Shown: positions 1 to 9,217 of the stretch, one piece after another
Position numbering within the stretch: position 1 is the first letter of the stretch
Layout of the letters: each line of letters begins with the position of its first letter
Assembly: GCA_944389865.1 (NCBI GenBank)
Contig: CALXNX010000001.1
Location: forward strand, 58,763-122,762
Direction: 5' to 3'
Source of the DNA: an uncultured Succinivibrionaceae bacterium
GTDB lineage: Bacteria > Pseudomonadota > Gammaproteobacteria > Enterobacterales > Succinivibrionaceae
DNA length: 64,000 bases
Program-made: the position numbers and the translations under genes
The notes under the pieces: model-generated
The model's input: only the letters and a program-made list of their open reading frames with translations
Database searches by the model: none
What the model was told of the DNA's origin: nothing

Positions 1-455
1 AGCAGCGTCTGCATCGGGCTGTCGATCAGGCGCTGCAGCAGCGGCGCACGCAGTTTGCCGGTCTGCAGCAAAAGCTGCTGCAGGTGGATCTGAGCGCTCA
101 GTTAGGACGCATGGGAACTCAGTTAGGGCAAATGCAGCAGCGCCTGGAGCATCTTACTTATCAGCATCTGCAGCAGGCTGAAGCACAGCTGGTCACTCTG
201 CACAAGGCGCTGGCCCGTCAGCCGGTCTTAGAGCGCCTGACCGCTGCCGATAAGGAATTGGAGCACGCGGCCGGCAGGCTCATCTCCTTAAATCCGCTGG
301 CTATTCTGCAGCGCGGCTACAGCGTGACTTTAAACGAGCAGGGGCAGGCGCTCAAGGCAGGTCAGGCGCAGCCGGGGAGCGTCATCACGACTTTGCTCCA
401 AGGGGAGCGCTTAACCTCAACGGTAAATAGTGTTCAAAAGCAGGAGCTGCCTTAG
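1..455 (+). CDS. xseA: Exodeoxyribonuclease VII large subunit, C-terminal part (partial at window edge)
   Basis: The reading frame is open from base 3 without a start, so this is the 3' part of a gene entering from the left; an internal GTG at 84 is not the real start. The visible residues form a long Gln/Leu-rich helical (coiled-coil) stretch, then the signature C-terminal segment LNPLAILQRGYSVTL, followed by a short strand-rich tail. That order is typical of XseA, which with XseB forms the nuclease that degrades single-stranded DNA to oligonucleotides. XseB is not seen downstream on this strand. The family assignment rests mainly on the conserved tail. Confidence 0.9.
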   Translation, partial: QRLHRAVDQALQQRRTQFAGLQQKLLQVDLSAQLGRMGTQLGQMQQRLEHLTYQHLQQAEAQLVTLHKALARQPVLERLTAADKELEHAAGRLISLNPLAILQRGYSVTLNEQGQALKAGQAQPGSVITTLLQGERLTSTVNSVQKQELP

Positions 456-558
456 CGCAGCAGGCAGGATCACGGGCTGAGCTGGTGGAGCATCTAAGAT
501 AAATGCTGCACTCTAAGGACTCCTGCGCATAAGTCCAGCGGCCTCCCTTGCTTTAGTC

Positions 559-3500
559 TTACTGCTCGTCAGGCAGCAGCTGGGCAATTAAATCTTGGCT
601 GATGTAGACTGAATTTTCCTCAGGCGCAAGATCAAAGATAGGCTCATCAAAATGCGCGTAGGCAAAATCATTGAGCATCTCTACCGCTACCGGGCAGGAC
701 ATAAAGCGCGCGCTTAAGCACAGGCCGCTGAACTCATTTAAGTCCATGATCTCGCAGCGCTGCGATTTAATGCTCTTGAGCAGGTCGAGTGCATTTAAAT
801 CAAGGAGCGCGCATAAAGCCGCCGCCTTATCGCCAGGATTTTGGGCAGATCCCTCGTCCTCTGCTGCAGGTTCGCAGGCGGCCGGCGCCGGACCGTCAGG
901 CCCTAAGGCAGGCTGCGCTGCCTCTTTAGCGGCTGTAACTGTCTGAGCCTCAGTTTCCGGGGCGCCTGCGGACAGCTCTTCTTCTCCATCAGCGTCCTGT
1001 TTGATTTGGCCTATCACATCAAGTACTTCCGAGCTTTCCTGCAGCTTGGATTTAATCAGGCTCTGATCTAAATGGGCAAAGTCCGGTGTCTTGGGCTTGT
1101 CCGGCCGCGTCAGGGCGAATAATTCTCTGCGGTTCAGGCTGAGCGCGGTAAACAGTTTTTCAAACTTCTTAAACTGCGCCGCCTGCGTGCCGCCGGAGAG
1201 CGCCATGCGTACTAAGGTCTTTAAGCGCTCTATGCCGGTCTGGAACTGCGTTTTTGTCAGCTGACTGCGATAATAGCGCTTGATCCCGCCCAAGGGCAGC
1301 TGATGATTGGCGTCGAGCATGCGCAGAAAAAGCTGATAATACTGCAGGGCAAAGCTGCGCTGGTTTTTATCGGGCAGCTTTAACAAATCCACGATCTGCC
1401 GCATCGCGGCGGAGAGCACAGAAATGGATTTGCAGGCGCTCCAGAATAAATGCAGACTGAGCTGACCGCAGATCAGGATCTTTTTAAACTCGCGATCTTC
1501 CTTGACGCTCAGCGCGCTTAAGCCGTCCATGCAGAACATCTGCGGCGAGGCGGCGCTGAGACTGCGAAAGAGCAGCGGATCATCGGGCAGGCAGTACACA
1601 TTGGCTTTTCTTAAGATAAAGTCAAAAATAGGCTTGGACGAGTACTTGGGGGGCAGCCAGAAGCGTGAGAGCACTGTATCAAGATCCATCGGCTTCTTTT
1701 TGTCAAAGAGCGAATTGAGCAGGGCTACATGATCGCTCGCTGAGGTTAAGGCCTGCAGAATGCGCGGATGCACCTGTCCTTTGGCGCTGTGAAGAAAGTC
1801 TGAGATCTCCTGATGCTCGGCAATCTTAGTTAAAAGTTCGGTATAGCCCTTGTCGTATTTGAGCGCAATCAGCGGCAGCTGCCCGTCAGCGCTGCGGCTT
1901 TTAATCATGGCGGTCGGCAAAAGGCGCATAAAGCTGTTGAACAAGGTGCTTTCAAAGAGATGACTGCAGTCTAAGAAATTAACCTCGTAATAGCATTTGT
2001 GCTGATCGTTGTCGGCCGCGTAGGTAAATAAAGGCGCGCCGCGCTCCTGCTCCATACTGAGGCACAGCCTGCTTAAAAGCGGCAGAAAAAGACTGCGTAC
2101 CTGGCGATTTTTAAAGTCAAAATGCGCAGCATTGGCCAGGGGATTGGCAATGCTGATAATGGTGTAAATATAAAGGCCGACCACCTCCAATTCCTGTGGA
2201 TCCAAGCCCTTTAACTGCAGATTACTGCGCCCCAGCAGATCCTTGGCGTAAAAGGCCAGCAGCACCGGCTGTCTGGCTAAAGTATCGAGTACCAGTTCCG
2301 GCATCGGCTGCTGCTCGGGCAGTTTTTCACGGTACAGAATATAAAAGAGCGTGCAGACCGTCGGCAGATCCGGACTGCACTTTAAAGTGCAGTCTGTAAA
2401 ACAGCAGCAGATGTCGTTAAATATGCAGGTACAGATCTTGTCATATCCTGAAAGAAGCGGGCGCAGAAGCAGATAATGGTAAGTCAGCAGCGCTGCATAA
2501 TCTATAAATACCTGATAGTCGCTGCGCGTGATAAAGGCGGAGGGCGATGCTGTAAAGGGCTCGCGGAAAAAATGGTGCTGCGCGATGTCATTGAGCGGCA
2601 GATCGACGGTTTCGCCGTCTGAGAAGATGAAATAAGGGTACAGCTGCTTTTCGTAAGCATCGCCGGTGATGATGGATAAAGAGTTCTCCAGCCTGCCGGG
2701 AGCCCTGCAGTTTAAATAGCTGAAGCATAATTTATCGGCGTGCGGGCACAGCGCAAGCAGATTAATTTCCTGCTTGAGATCGGCGCTTACCGCTGCGATC
2801 TCCGGCAAAGTTAAGCTGCTGTCAGCGCGCAGATGTGCGGCAATGGTCTGGATTAAGCTGAAGGCCTCGCTGTCGCCGGCGCTGCCGCTCCACGTGCCTT
2901 TCTGTACTCTCAGGGCTAAAAGCTGCGCTGCTTTATGGGTCTGCTGGGCCTTTTTTACGATGCTGCGGGCGCGCGGCTCAGCGGCTCTGTCGCTCAGCTC
3001 TCCCTCTGCCGGTTCATACAGGCGCGCATGGGCCGGGGCCAATTTTAAATAATTGGCGTTTAAGTCCTCAAACATGGGAAAGTGCGGATCAAAGCTCATA
3101 CGCACCGGCTCGCGCGCGGCAATTTCGGCTAAATAGCGCACGATAAGCTGCTGTTCCGCCTGTTCCAGCGGCTTTAATAAATACTGCGCAGCGCCAAAAT
3201 CAACCTTAAAGGCAGGGTAGCGGCATAAAAAGGTATAGCAGGCTTTAAGATAATTGGCCCCTTCAATCGGCAGAAGCAGATTGTGAATTAATTCGTTTAA
3301 ATAGGTCAGCTGCTTGACGTTAAGCTCGCGGCGTGAAAAGGCGCTCAGGCCCTCCATGACGCGCAGCAGAATGTTGTAGTCGGCAAGCTTTTCCTGCATG
3401 CGGCTGACAAAAACCATATCGCGATTGCGCAGCTCGCGCCCGCTTTTAAGCAGGCTCTGCACATAGGAGATGTCCTCGTCATTGTGCAGATTGGGGCGCA

Positions 3501-3810
3501 TGGTCAGCACTACTTCCTGATCAGGTGCCATGCCGACCGGGGCGGTAAATGGGGCTAATTTCAGGCCGAAATGCTCCAGCAGGCGGCCAAGTCCGGCGTA
3601 AATCTCCTGACTTTGGGCAGTAAAGCTGCGGCAGCTCATATTGGCGGCATCAAGCTGCATGCGTGCGCAGATGTCCGTAATGGGCAGCATCATCAGACGG
3701 TGACTGCTGACTTCGGACTTAAGCTGATTGACGGCGCGCAGATAGGCGGCAGGCAGATCCTGCAGGCGGGATAAATAAAAGGAAGCAGGATGCAGATTAT
3801 TGGCTGGCAT
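559..3810 (-). CDS. Very large TerB_C-domain protein (about 1083 aa), function unknown
   Basis: The start is placed at the ATG at 3810 (MPANNLHPASFYL) because an AAGGAT ribosome site lies 6 bases upstream. The longer frame to 3945 runs into a repeated intergenic element and is probably not translated. The last ~190 residues fit the TerB_C pattern: 'LIKSKLQESSEV', an acidic low-complexity linker (Glu/Ala/Pro-rich, roughly residues 910-970), then a helical block ending 'DEPIFDLAPEE'. A helical stretch before it (near 'LSLHLFWSACKSISVLSAAMRQ') could be a TerB-like helical bundle. The first ~700 residues are not recognised; they contain a Cys-rich patch (CTCIFNDICCCFTDCTLKC). No signal peptide or membrane segment is obvious, so it is likely cytoplasmic. 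TerB/TerB_C proteins occur in stress, tellurite-resistance and membrane-associated systems, usually near ATPases, but no partner is adjacent here. Confidence 0.6.
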   Translation of the reverse strand: MPANNLHPASFYLSRLQDLPAAYLRAVNQLKSEVSSHRLMMLPITDICARMQLDAANMSCRSFTAQSQEIYAGLGRLLEHFGLKLAPFTAPVGMAPDQEVVLTMRPNLHNDEDISYVQSLLKSGRELRNRDMVFVSRMQEKLADYNILLRVMEGLSAFSRRELNVKQLTYLNELIHNLLLPIEGANYLKACYTFLCRYPAFKVDFGAAQYLLKPLEQAEQQLIVRYLAEIAAREPVRMSFDPHFPMFEDLNANYLKLAPAHARLYEPAEGELSDRAAEPRARSIVKKAQQTHKAAQLLALRVQKGTWSGSAGDSEAFSLIQTIAAHLRADSSLTLPEIAAVSADLKQEINLLALCPHADKLCFSYLNCRAPGRLENSLSIITGDAYEKQLYPYFIFSDGETVDLPLNDIAQHHFFREPFTASPSAFITRSDYQVFIDYAALLTYHYLLLRPLLSGYDKICTCIFNDICCCFTDCTLKCSPDLPTVCTLFYILYREKLPEQQPMPELVLDTLARQPVLLAFYAKDLLGRSNLQLKGLDPQELEVVGLYIYTIISIANPLANAAHFDFKNRQVRSLFLPLLSRLCLSMEQERGAPLFTYAADNDQHKCYYEVNFLDCSHLFESTLFNSFMRLLPTAMIKSRSADGQLPLIALKYDKGYTELLTKIAEHQEISDFLHSAKGQVHPRILQALTSASDHVALLNSLFDKKKPMDLDTVLSRFWLPPKYSSKPIFDFILRKANVYCLPDDPLLFRSLSAASPQMFCMDGLSALSVKEDREFKKILICGQLSLHLFWSACKSISVLSAAMRQIVDLLKLPDKNQRSFALQYYQLFLRMLDANHQLPLGGIKRYYRSQLTKTQFQTGIERLKTLVRMALSGGTQAAQFKKFEKLFTALSLNRRELFALTRPDKPKTPDFAHLDQSLIKSKLQESSEVLDVIGQIKQDADGEEELSAGAPETEAQTVTAAKEAAQPALGPDGPAPAACEPAAEDEGSAQNPGDKAAALCALLDLNALDLLKSIKSQRCEIMDLNEFSGLCLSARFMSCPVAVEMLNDFAYAHFDEPIFDLAPEENSVYISQDLIAQLLPDEQ

Positions 3811-3850
3811 GAAATTATCCTTATTTTCGATGCACGCATTGTCCGGCTTT

Positions 3851-3943
3851 AATGTAATCAAGACGAGGACAGGAGCCTGCTGAGCCGCTGAGATCATCCC
3901 GGGTACCTGTGCAGTATAGCAGGCGATCATCAGGATTACATTC
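3851..3943. repeat. Intergenic repeat, copy 1 (93 bp, second copy at 16808-16900)
   Basis: This segment aligns without gaps to 16808-16900 in the same orientation, at about 80 % identity by eye. Long identical blocks include GGACAGGAGCCTGC and GCTGAGATCAT. In this copy the ends AATGTAATC and GATTACATT are perfectly complementary (9 bp) and could close a stem. Both copies lie upstream of a minus-strand gene. The minus strand reads as a short peptide beginning MISA in both copies, then diverges. It could be a structured RNA, a mobile mini-repeat or decayed coding sequence. Confidence 0.7.
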
Positions 3944-3977
3944 ACAGGCGCCGCTATAACAGTTTTGAAGGTATGAG

Positions 3978-4001
3978 AAAGGGCAGAAAGCTCTGCCCTT
4001 T
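3978..4001 (-). terminator. Stem-loop ending the L-xylulose-type sugar operon
   Basis: The 10-bp perfect stem AAAGGGCAGA / TCTGCCCTTT with a 4-base loop lies about 65 bp past the stop of the FGGY kinase gene. The U-tract is poor on the minus strand (CTTTCTC), so termination strength is uncertain, but the stem is strong and well placed. Confidence 0.6.
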
Positions 4002-4066
4002 AATTGCAACTGGTCAAATGCCTGTGCAGCCTTGGTCTGCAGCATTTACCAGGGGGAAGGTAAGTT

Positions 4067-5533
4067 TTAAGCCAACTTCTTGTTGATATCTAAAAACTCT
4101 TGATAACGCTCTCGCAGATACTGATGCAGCTTAGGATCCGGCTCAATCACCTGCATCGGCTGCAAAGTCTGCTTAATAGCATCAATATAGTCCTTATAAT
4201 ATCCAGCGCCCACGGCTGCGCAGATAGCAGCTGCTTTACAGCCGGTCTGTTTTACGGAGGAGATTTCAACCGGTAAATCAGCGCAGGATGCGAACATCTT
4301 CATCCACGGCACAGACTTGGTAGGACCGCCGGTCATGCGGATAGTCTTCGCGTTCGGAGTAATGGCCAGCACTTTATCCTGATTCAAGGTATGTGAGAAC
4401 ACTATGCCTTCATAGATAGCATACAGCACATCCTTGATGCTGTGATGAGCCTGCAGACCGTACATCTGAGCGTTCATGCCTACCTGATAGTTCGAGCCGA
4501 ATAAATATGGCAGGTAGAACAGGGAGGTTGCCTTACGCTGTTCCATCACTTCATTGACATAAGCATTACAGTCATCAAGCGAGACTTGTGTAAGCAGATT
4601 ATCCATCCACCAAGCCAGATTGGAGGCAGAGGTAGGAGAGCCTTCATGCACGAAGTATAATCCAGGAATGCAGAATCTGCCCCAGACATAATGATGCTGA
4701 TGCTGCGGAATGGATTTATGTACTGCGGTAGCAATGGTCCAGGTTCCAGCGGCTGCACTGATGGCGCTGTCATCTATTACGCCTGATGAAATAGGGGCCG
4801 CTACCACATCAAAGAACCCGCCAAAGACCGGGGTGCCTGCAGCTAAGCCTAATTTTTCAGCGGCCTCTTTAGTGATTACGCCCGTCTGATCGGCAGAATC
4901 TACAATGGGCACTACCTTATCAACACATTCTTCAATACCATAAAGCTTCATCAGCTCGGGATCATATGTACCGGTCTGCAGATTGTACATATTACTGCCG
5001 GAGATATTGGTTACTTCGGCGTTGAGCTCGCCAGTCATGCGGAAGCGCACATAATCATGGATCATTAAAATAGCGCCGATCTTATCGTAATTCTCTCTTT
5101 CATGCTCTTTAAGCCAGCGCAGGATGGCGACTGGATGGGAGGTCCAAGTCTGCTGCATGGCAGAGGGATAAGACTTATCCGTAGTTCCGTCTTTAAGCCA
5201 CTTGAGGACTAAATCTACCGAACGGGTATCGGAAGAGATAATGCCGTTGCGCACTGGACGCCCATTTTTATCAACGGCATACAGGCCCTTGCCGTGTGAG
5301 GAGAAGGACACGCCTTTAATATCCTCAGGAGCAAGACCAGCCTTTTCGCGGGCGCCGCGGGTGACAGTGCAAACGCTGTCCCAAAGCTCGTCCATATTGC
5401 GTTCGGCAAATCCTTCTTCCGGACTTAAAAGTGCGGTGCTGCTTTCACAAACCGCAGCCTCCTCACCCTTACCGTTATAAATACCTGCTTTAATGACCGT
5501 GCCGCCTAAATCGATGCCAAGAAAATAACTCAT
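4067..5533 (-). CDS. lyxK: FGGY carbohydrate kinase, L-xylulose kinase (LyxK) type
   Basis: ATP-dependent sugar kinase of the FGGY family, 488 aa with the start at 5533 (AAGGAT ribosome site; MSYFLGIDLGGT). The N-terminal phosphate-1 motif GIDLGGT and C-terminal 'MTGGPTKSVPWMKMFA' adenosine motif are present. The protein tracks E. coli LyxK along its length (SFSSHGKGLYAVDKNGRP; HEGSPTSASNLAWW; FLPYLFGSN-like 'YLPYLFGSNYQVGM'). LyxK phosphorylates L-xylulose to L-xylulose-5-phosphate. It is the last gene of the operon binding protein-ATPase-permease-kinase. A UlaE-type epimerase in the same locus uses exactly that product, which supports the assignment. Another ketopentose or tetrulose remains possible. 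Confidence 0.75.
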   Translation of the reverse strand: MSYFLGIDLGGTVIKAGIYNGKGEEAAVCESSTALLSPEEGFAERNMDELWDSVCTVTRGAREKAGLAPEDIKGVSFSSHGKGLYAVDKNGRPVRNGIISSDTRSVDLVLKWLKDGTTDKSYPSAMQQTWTSHPVAILRWLKEHERENYDKIGAILMIHDYVRFRMTGELNAEVTNISGSNMYNLQTGTYDPELMKLYGIEECVDKVVPIVDSADQTGVITKEAAEKLGLAAGTPVFGGFFDVVAAPISSGVIDDSAISAAAGTWTIATAVHKSIPQHQHHYVWGRFCIPGLYFVHEGSPTSASNLAWWMDNLLTQVSLDDCNAYVNEVMEQRKATSLFYLPYLFGSNYQVGMNAQMYGLQAHHSIKDVLYAIYEGIVFSHTLNQDKVLAITPNAKTIRMTGGPTKSVPWMKMFASCADLPVEISSVKQTGCKAAAICAAVGAGYYKDYIDAIKQTLQPMQVIEPDPKLHQYLRERYQEFLDINKKLA

Positions 5534-5555
5534 AAAATGATCCTTATTTGTGAAC

Positions 5556-5577
5556 ATGCCGCCTTATGCAGCGGCAT
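5556..5577 (-). other. Intercistronic stem-loop between permease and kinase genes
   Basis: ATGCCGC and GCGGCAT form a 7-bp stem with an 8-base loop in the 70-bp gap between the permease stop and the kinase start. It lacks a U-tract. It probably affects mRNA stability or partial termination, like the similar hairpins seen in the other sugar operon of this window. Confidence 0.5.
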
Positions 5578-5603
5578 GAAAGAGAGGTTATAGGAGGGGG
5601 CTG

Positions 5604-6581
5604 CTAGCTGCGGGCCTTCTTCTTTTCGGTACTTACGTACACGGCAATCAGAATGATGATGCCTTTAATCACGTTCTGCACGTAAGGATTGATGCCGATA
5701 AGGTTCAGGCCGTTGTTAAGCACTCCCAGCAGTAAAGCGCCGACTAAGGTTCCAATGATGGTGCCCTTGCCTCCGCTCATGGCGGCACCGCCTAATACTA
5801 CGGCAGCGATGGCGTCCATTTCAAAGGCTACACCAGCGTTCGGCTGACCGCTCATCAGACGGGAGGTGATGATCACACCAGCTAAAGCTGAGGTTAAACC
5901 TGAGATAGCATAGATTAAGAACAGGATGCGATTGACTTTAATGCCGCTTAATCTTGAAGCCTCATAGTTGCCGCCGGTGGCATAGACGTGACGGCCAAAC
6001 GGAGTGTGATTGAGCACGATATAGGCGATCACGTAGATAATGATCGTGATGATAATTGGTGTCTCAATGCCGAACACATCTCCGCGGCCAAAGAATGCGA
6101 ATGCTTGGTCTAAGCCTGCAATTGGGTAGCCGCCAGTGTAGATTAAAGCTAAACCGCGGGCAATAGTCATCATTGCTAAGGTGACGATGAACGGAGGCAT
6201 TTTAGCATAAGCGATCAAAGCACCATTGATGCCGCCTAAGACCAGACCTAACGCCAAGCCAACCAGGATAGCCGCTGACATCGGGATGCCGCCTGCCATT
6301 AAGCCTGCCATGATGGTGCCGGATAAGGCCATAACCGAGCCTACAGCAAGGTCAATGCCTCCTGTCAAGATGGCGAATGTCATACCGACTGCGATAATGG
6401 CGTTAATTGACACCTGACGGCCGATATTAGACAAATTGCTGTAGGTCAGGAAGTTGTCCGTCACTGCAACCATGATGATGAACACCAGCACGAAGCCTAC
6501 CAGCGGCAAGAAAAACGGCAGGGTGGAAAGCTTTTTAAAGGTATCTTTAAAAGATCCGTTAGATACAGATGAATTAGTCAT
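5604..6581 (-). CDS. Sugar ABC transporter permease, RbsC type
   Basis: Inner-membrane permease of a ribose/galactose-class (CUT2) ABC importer, 325 aa. Eight to ten hydrophobic helices are visible, with the family motif GGIDLAVGSVMALSG after the second helix and the EAA-like 'LGGAAMSGGKGTIIGTLVGA' near the C-terminus. The short N-terminal cytosolic tail is followed by 'PFFLPLVGFVLVFI'. The start codon lies 3 bases after the ATPase stop, so translation is coupled. Such permeases work as homodimers with one tandem ATPase and one binding protein, both encoded just upstream. Substrate specificity cannot be read from the permease. Confidence 0.9.
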   Translation of the reverse strand: MTNSSVSNGSFKDTFKKLSTLPFFLPLVGFVLVFIIMVAVTDNFLTYSNLSNIGRQVSINAIIAVGMTFAILTGGIDLAVGSVMALSGTIMAGLMAGGIPMSAAILVGLALGLVLGGINGALIAYAKMPPFIVTLAMMTIARGLALIYTGGYPIAGLDQAFAFFGRGDVFGIETPIIITIIIYVIAYIVLNHTPFGRHVYATGGNYEASRLSGIKVNRILFLIYAISGLTSALAGVIITSRLMSGQPNAGVAFEMDAIAAVVLGGAAMSGGKGTIIGTLVGALLLGVLNNGLNLIGINPYVQNVIKGIIILIAVYVSTEKKKARS

Positions 6582-6584
6582 GTT

Positions 6585-8084
6585 TTATTTATTCCCCGTT
6601 TCATACAGCATGATGGTATTGGAGTTGATGTCGTCTCCTGTGAGATCGGCTACGATATTTCCTTCTCTGAAGACTTCCACGCGATCGCAGACTCCGATGA
6701 TTTCCGGCAGCTCAGATGAAATCATGATGATGGCTAAACCGTGTTCAGCAGCCAACTTGCGCATCAATTCATAAATTTCCGCCTTTGCACCAACATCGAT
6801 GCCGCGAGTAGGTTCGTCGAAGATCAGCACCTTACAGTCATTATTCAGCCAGCGCCCAATCACAACTTTCTGCTGATTGCCGCCGCTTAAGTTGCTAACT
6901 ATGGTTTTTTCGCTAGGGGTTTTTACACGTACCTGCTTGACGATGGTTTTAACATCCTCCTGTTCTTTACGATCATCAATAAAGTATTTAGCTTTCAGCC
7001 ATTTATTGTAATTATTCATGCTGATATTAGTCTGCACGGAAAATGACAGAATCAAGCCTTCAGCTTTACGATCTTCCGGCAGCAGGCCGATGCCCTTTGC
7101 CAGCGATACATCCGGCGAGGACAATTTTTCACTCTTTCCATCGAGTACAACGTCCTTGCTGTAGACCGGATCGGCTCCAATTAATGCTCGGGCAAGTTCA
7201 GTTCGCCCTGATCCTACCAAGCCGGCAAAGCCTAAGATCTCTCCTTTGTAGAGCTTGAAGCTGTTGCTGGCGCTGTCTTTAAAGCGCTTTAATTCTTTGA
7301 CCTCCAAAATAGGAGTATCACGCAGCAGATTGGCGGGTTTAGGCGGGTAAGTGTTTTCAACCTTACGGCCGACCATCATTTCTACTAACTGATCAACATT
7401 AGAATCTTTTACCGGCATGCTGCCAATATATTGACCGTCGCGCAGTACCGAAATGGTGTCGCAGATCTGGAAGATTTCCTCTAAGTGGTGCGAAATGAAG
7501 AACATGCCGACTCCGTGCGCTTTTAAGTCGCGCATAATGCGGAACAGACGTTCGGCCTCACGCGGAGTTAAGGTGGCAGTTGGTTCGTCCAGCACTAAGA
7601 TCTTGGCGTTAAGCGACAAAGCTTTAACAATTTCAATAAACTGCTGCTCTGCAACACTCAACTCATTTACCGGGACATCAAGGGGGATCTTGATATCAAG
7701 TTTATCAAGCAGCGCAGATGCCTCTTTGCGCATGGTTGCGAAATCGATGAAGCCTAACTTATTTCTAGGCTCGCGGTTTAAAAAGATGTTCTCTACTGCA
7801 TTTAAATAGGGAATTAAAGAAAACTCTTGGAAAATAATGCCGATACCATGATGAATGGCATCCATGTAGTTCCCGAACTTGACTTCTTTCCCTCTGATGA
7901 GAATTTTACCTTCATCGTTGCTGTAGATGCCGCACATGATTTTCATGAGCGTAGATTTGCCAGCTCCGTTTTCACCTAACAGAGCATGGATCTCACCTTC
8001 TTCTAAGGTTAAGGAGATATTATCCAGGGCTTTGACGCCTGGAAATGATTTGCTTATCCCCTGTAGTTCCAAAAGCTTTCCCAT
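6585..8084 (-). CDS. Sugar ABC transporter ATP-binding protein, RbsA/MglA type
   Basis: A 499-aa tandem ATPase. The first domain has Walker A GENGAGKST, signature LSVAEQQ and Walker B ILVLDEPTATL. The second has the degenerate Walker A GLVGSGRTE, signature LSGGNQQ and Walker B VLIFDEPTRGID, as usual for CUT2 importers where only one site is fully active. The RBS GAGGAGC precedes the ATG. It energises import through the adjacent permease. The gene follows the binding-protein gene after a 108-bp gap containing a hairpin, which probably lowers expression of the membrane parts relative to the binding protein. Confidence 0.92.
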   Translation of the reverse strand: MGKLLELQGISKSFPGVKALDNISLTLEEGEIHALLGENGAGKSTLMKIMCGIYSNDEGKILIRGKEVKFGNYMDAIHHGIGIIFQEFSLIPYLNAVENIFLNREPRNKLGFIDFATMRKEASALLDKLDIKIPLDVPVNELSVAEQQFIEIVKALSLNAKILVLDEPTATLTPREAERLFRIMRDLKAHGVGMFFISHHLEEIFQICDTISVLRDGQYIGSMPVKDSNVDQLVEMMVGRKVENTYPPKPANLLRDTPILEVKELKRFKDSASNSFKLYKGEILGFAGLVGSGRTELARALIGADPVYSKDVVLDGKSEKLSSPDVSLAKGIGLLPEDRKAEGLILSFSVQTNISMNNYNKWLKAKYFIDDRKEQEDVKTIVKQVRVKTPSEKTIVSNLSGGNQQKVVIGRWLNNDCKVLIFDEPTRGIDVGAKAEIYELMRKLAAEHGLAIIMISSELPEIIGVCDRVEVFREGNIVADLTGDDINSNTIMLYETGNK

Positions 8085-8103
8085 AGCAGCTCCTCAGCTG
8101 AAT

Positions 8104-8128
8104 CTCCCCTCTTTAGATTAGAGGGGAG
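8104..8128 (-). other. Stem-loop between binding-protein and ATPase genes
   Basis: CTCCCCTCT pairs with AGAGGGGAG (9 bp, 7-base loop) directly after the binding-protein gene. In binding-protein-first ABC operons such hairpins typically stabilise the upstream message or attenuate read-through, giving excess binding protein. Confidence 0.65.
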
Positions 8129-8192
8129 GTCATTGAAAATGCCTTTAGTCAAACGTAATTCAAAACGCTTAACTTTTAGTTTTTATTTGTTA

Positions 8193-9116
8193 TTACCAGG
8201 AGAACCCAGCGGCATTTTCTTTGGTGATCAGGGTAACATCAATAGGGATTTCCTTAGGAACATTGGCACCCCAGAACTTAGCTAAGGCAATGCCGATGCC
8301 CACACGGACCTGATCGCGCGGATACTGAGCGGAAGTAGCGATGAACGGGCCGTCGCCCTTGGCAATTTCAGCTACAGCCTGAGGATTGCCGTCAACAGAT
8401 ACTAACTTGATGTCGCGTCCAGAGGACTGAATGGCAGACAGAGCACCCATTGAGCCTTCATCGTTCACAGAGAACAATCCTTTGAGGTTAGGAGCGGACT
8501 GCAGAATGTTCTCAGTTACATTCATTGCAATAGCACGGTCCTGCTGACCATTCTGCACGGAGACGATAGAAATCTTCGGGAACTCCTGCAGAGCATCCTT
8601 ACAGCCGCGGACACGCTCCAGAATAGGGACAACAGGAATACCATCCAGAATTGCGACTTCACCTTCGCCGTTCAGAGACTCGCCTAAGAACTTGCAGGCC
8701 ATCACGCCGGCATCATAGTTCTTGGAACCAACGAAGGAATCCAGCGGGCCTTCAGCTTGGGCGTCAACGGCAACAGTAACAACCCCGGCGTCGTGAGCAT
8801 CAATAACAGCAGACTGAATACCGACGGAGTCAGTAGGATTGATGAGCAGAATGTCTATATCTTTCTGCAGCATATCCTCGACGTCGCTGATCTGTTTGTT
8901 AATGTCGTGGCGAGCATCGGTGAAGATGACCTCAGCACCGATAGATTTGCCAGCCTCTTCTAAAGCTTCCTTCATGGTGACGAAGTACGGATTGTTCATC
9001 TCCTGGAAGGACATGCCGATGCGCAGAACGCCATCGTCAGCAGCAGTTGCGCCAAAAGAGAAAGCAGCAACAGCTGCGGCGGTAGCGGCGGCCATGATAG
9101 TCTTGGTAAGTTTCAT
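8193..9116 (-). CDS. Periplasmic sugar-binding protein, RbsB type
   Basis: A 307-aa substrate-binding protein of the peripheral-binding-protein family PF13407. The first ~25 residues are a clear Sec signal peptide (MKLTKTIMAAATAAAVAAFSF, cleavage after GATA-A). The mature part carries the RbsB-like pattern IGMSFQEMNNPYF, DARHDINKQISDVEDM, LLINPTDS, and 'SVNDEGSMGAL'/'SVDGNPQAV' in the second lobe. An RBS (GGGAG) precedes the ATG. It is the first gene of the minus-strand operon and is transcribed divergently from the LacI-type regulator. The ligand is likely a pentose, ketose or pentitol, given the kinase and epimerase in the locus. Confidence 0.9.
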   Translation of the reverse strand: MKLTKTIMAAATAAAVAAFSFGATAADDGVLRIGMSFQEMNNPYFVTMKEALEEAGKSIGAEVIFTDARHDINKQISDVEDMLQKDIDILLINPTDSVGIQSAVIDAHDAGVVTVAVDAQAEGPLDSFVGSKNYDAGVMACKFLGESLNGEGEVAILDGIPVVPILERVRGCKDALQEFPKISIVSVQNGQQDRAIAMNVTENILQSAPNLKGLFSVNDEGSMGALSAIQSSGRDIKLVSVDGNPQAVAEIAKGDGPFIATSAQYPRDQVRVGIGIALAKFWGANVPKEIPIDVTLITKENAAGFSW

Positions 9117-9169
9117 TCAAATCACTCCCATTGATATTTCATCGTGATAATCCGCTGTCTCGTAAGTAA

Positions 9170-9183
9170 TGACAACGTTACCA
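9170..9183. promoter_or_regulatory. Probable LacI-family operator upstream of the importer operon
   Basis: TGACAACGTTACCA is a near-palindrome centred on CG, about 54 bp upstream of the binding-protein start. It matches the sequence at 10706-10719 in 13 of 14 positions. A CG-centred palindrome of this length is the usual target of LacI-family repressors such as the one encoded at 9574. Confidence 0.7.
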
Positions 9184-9217
9184 ATAATTACTTTAGCGAT
9201 GGTTTGCATGATTTTTT

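Noticed and set aside
3851..3943. Resemblance of the repeat to a thiamine (TPP) or cobalamin riboswitch (CTGAGAT, ACCTG and CAGGAGCCTGC pieces)
   Set aside because: The order and spacing of conserved pieces do not fit either riboswitch, the second copy breaks them further, and neither downstream gene is linked to these cofactors.
3821..4045. Short minus-strand frame overlapping the repeat and terminator
   Set aside because: No ribosome site and no family match; it runs through a stem-loop and repeat.
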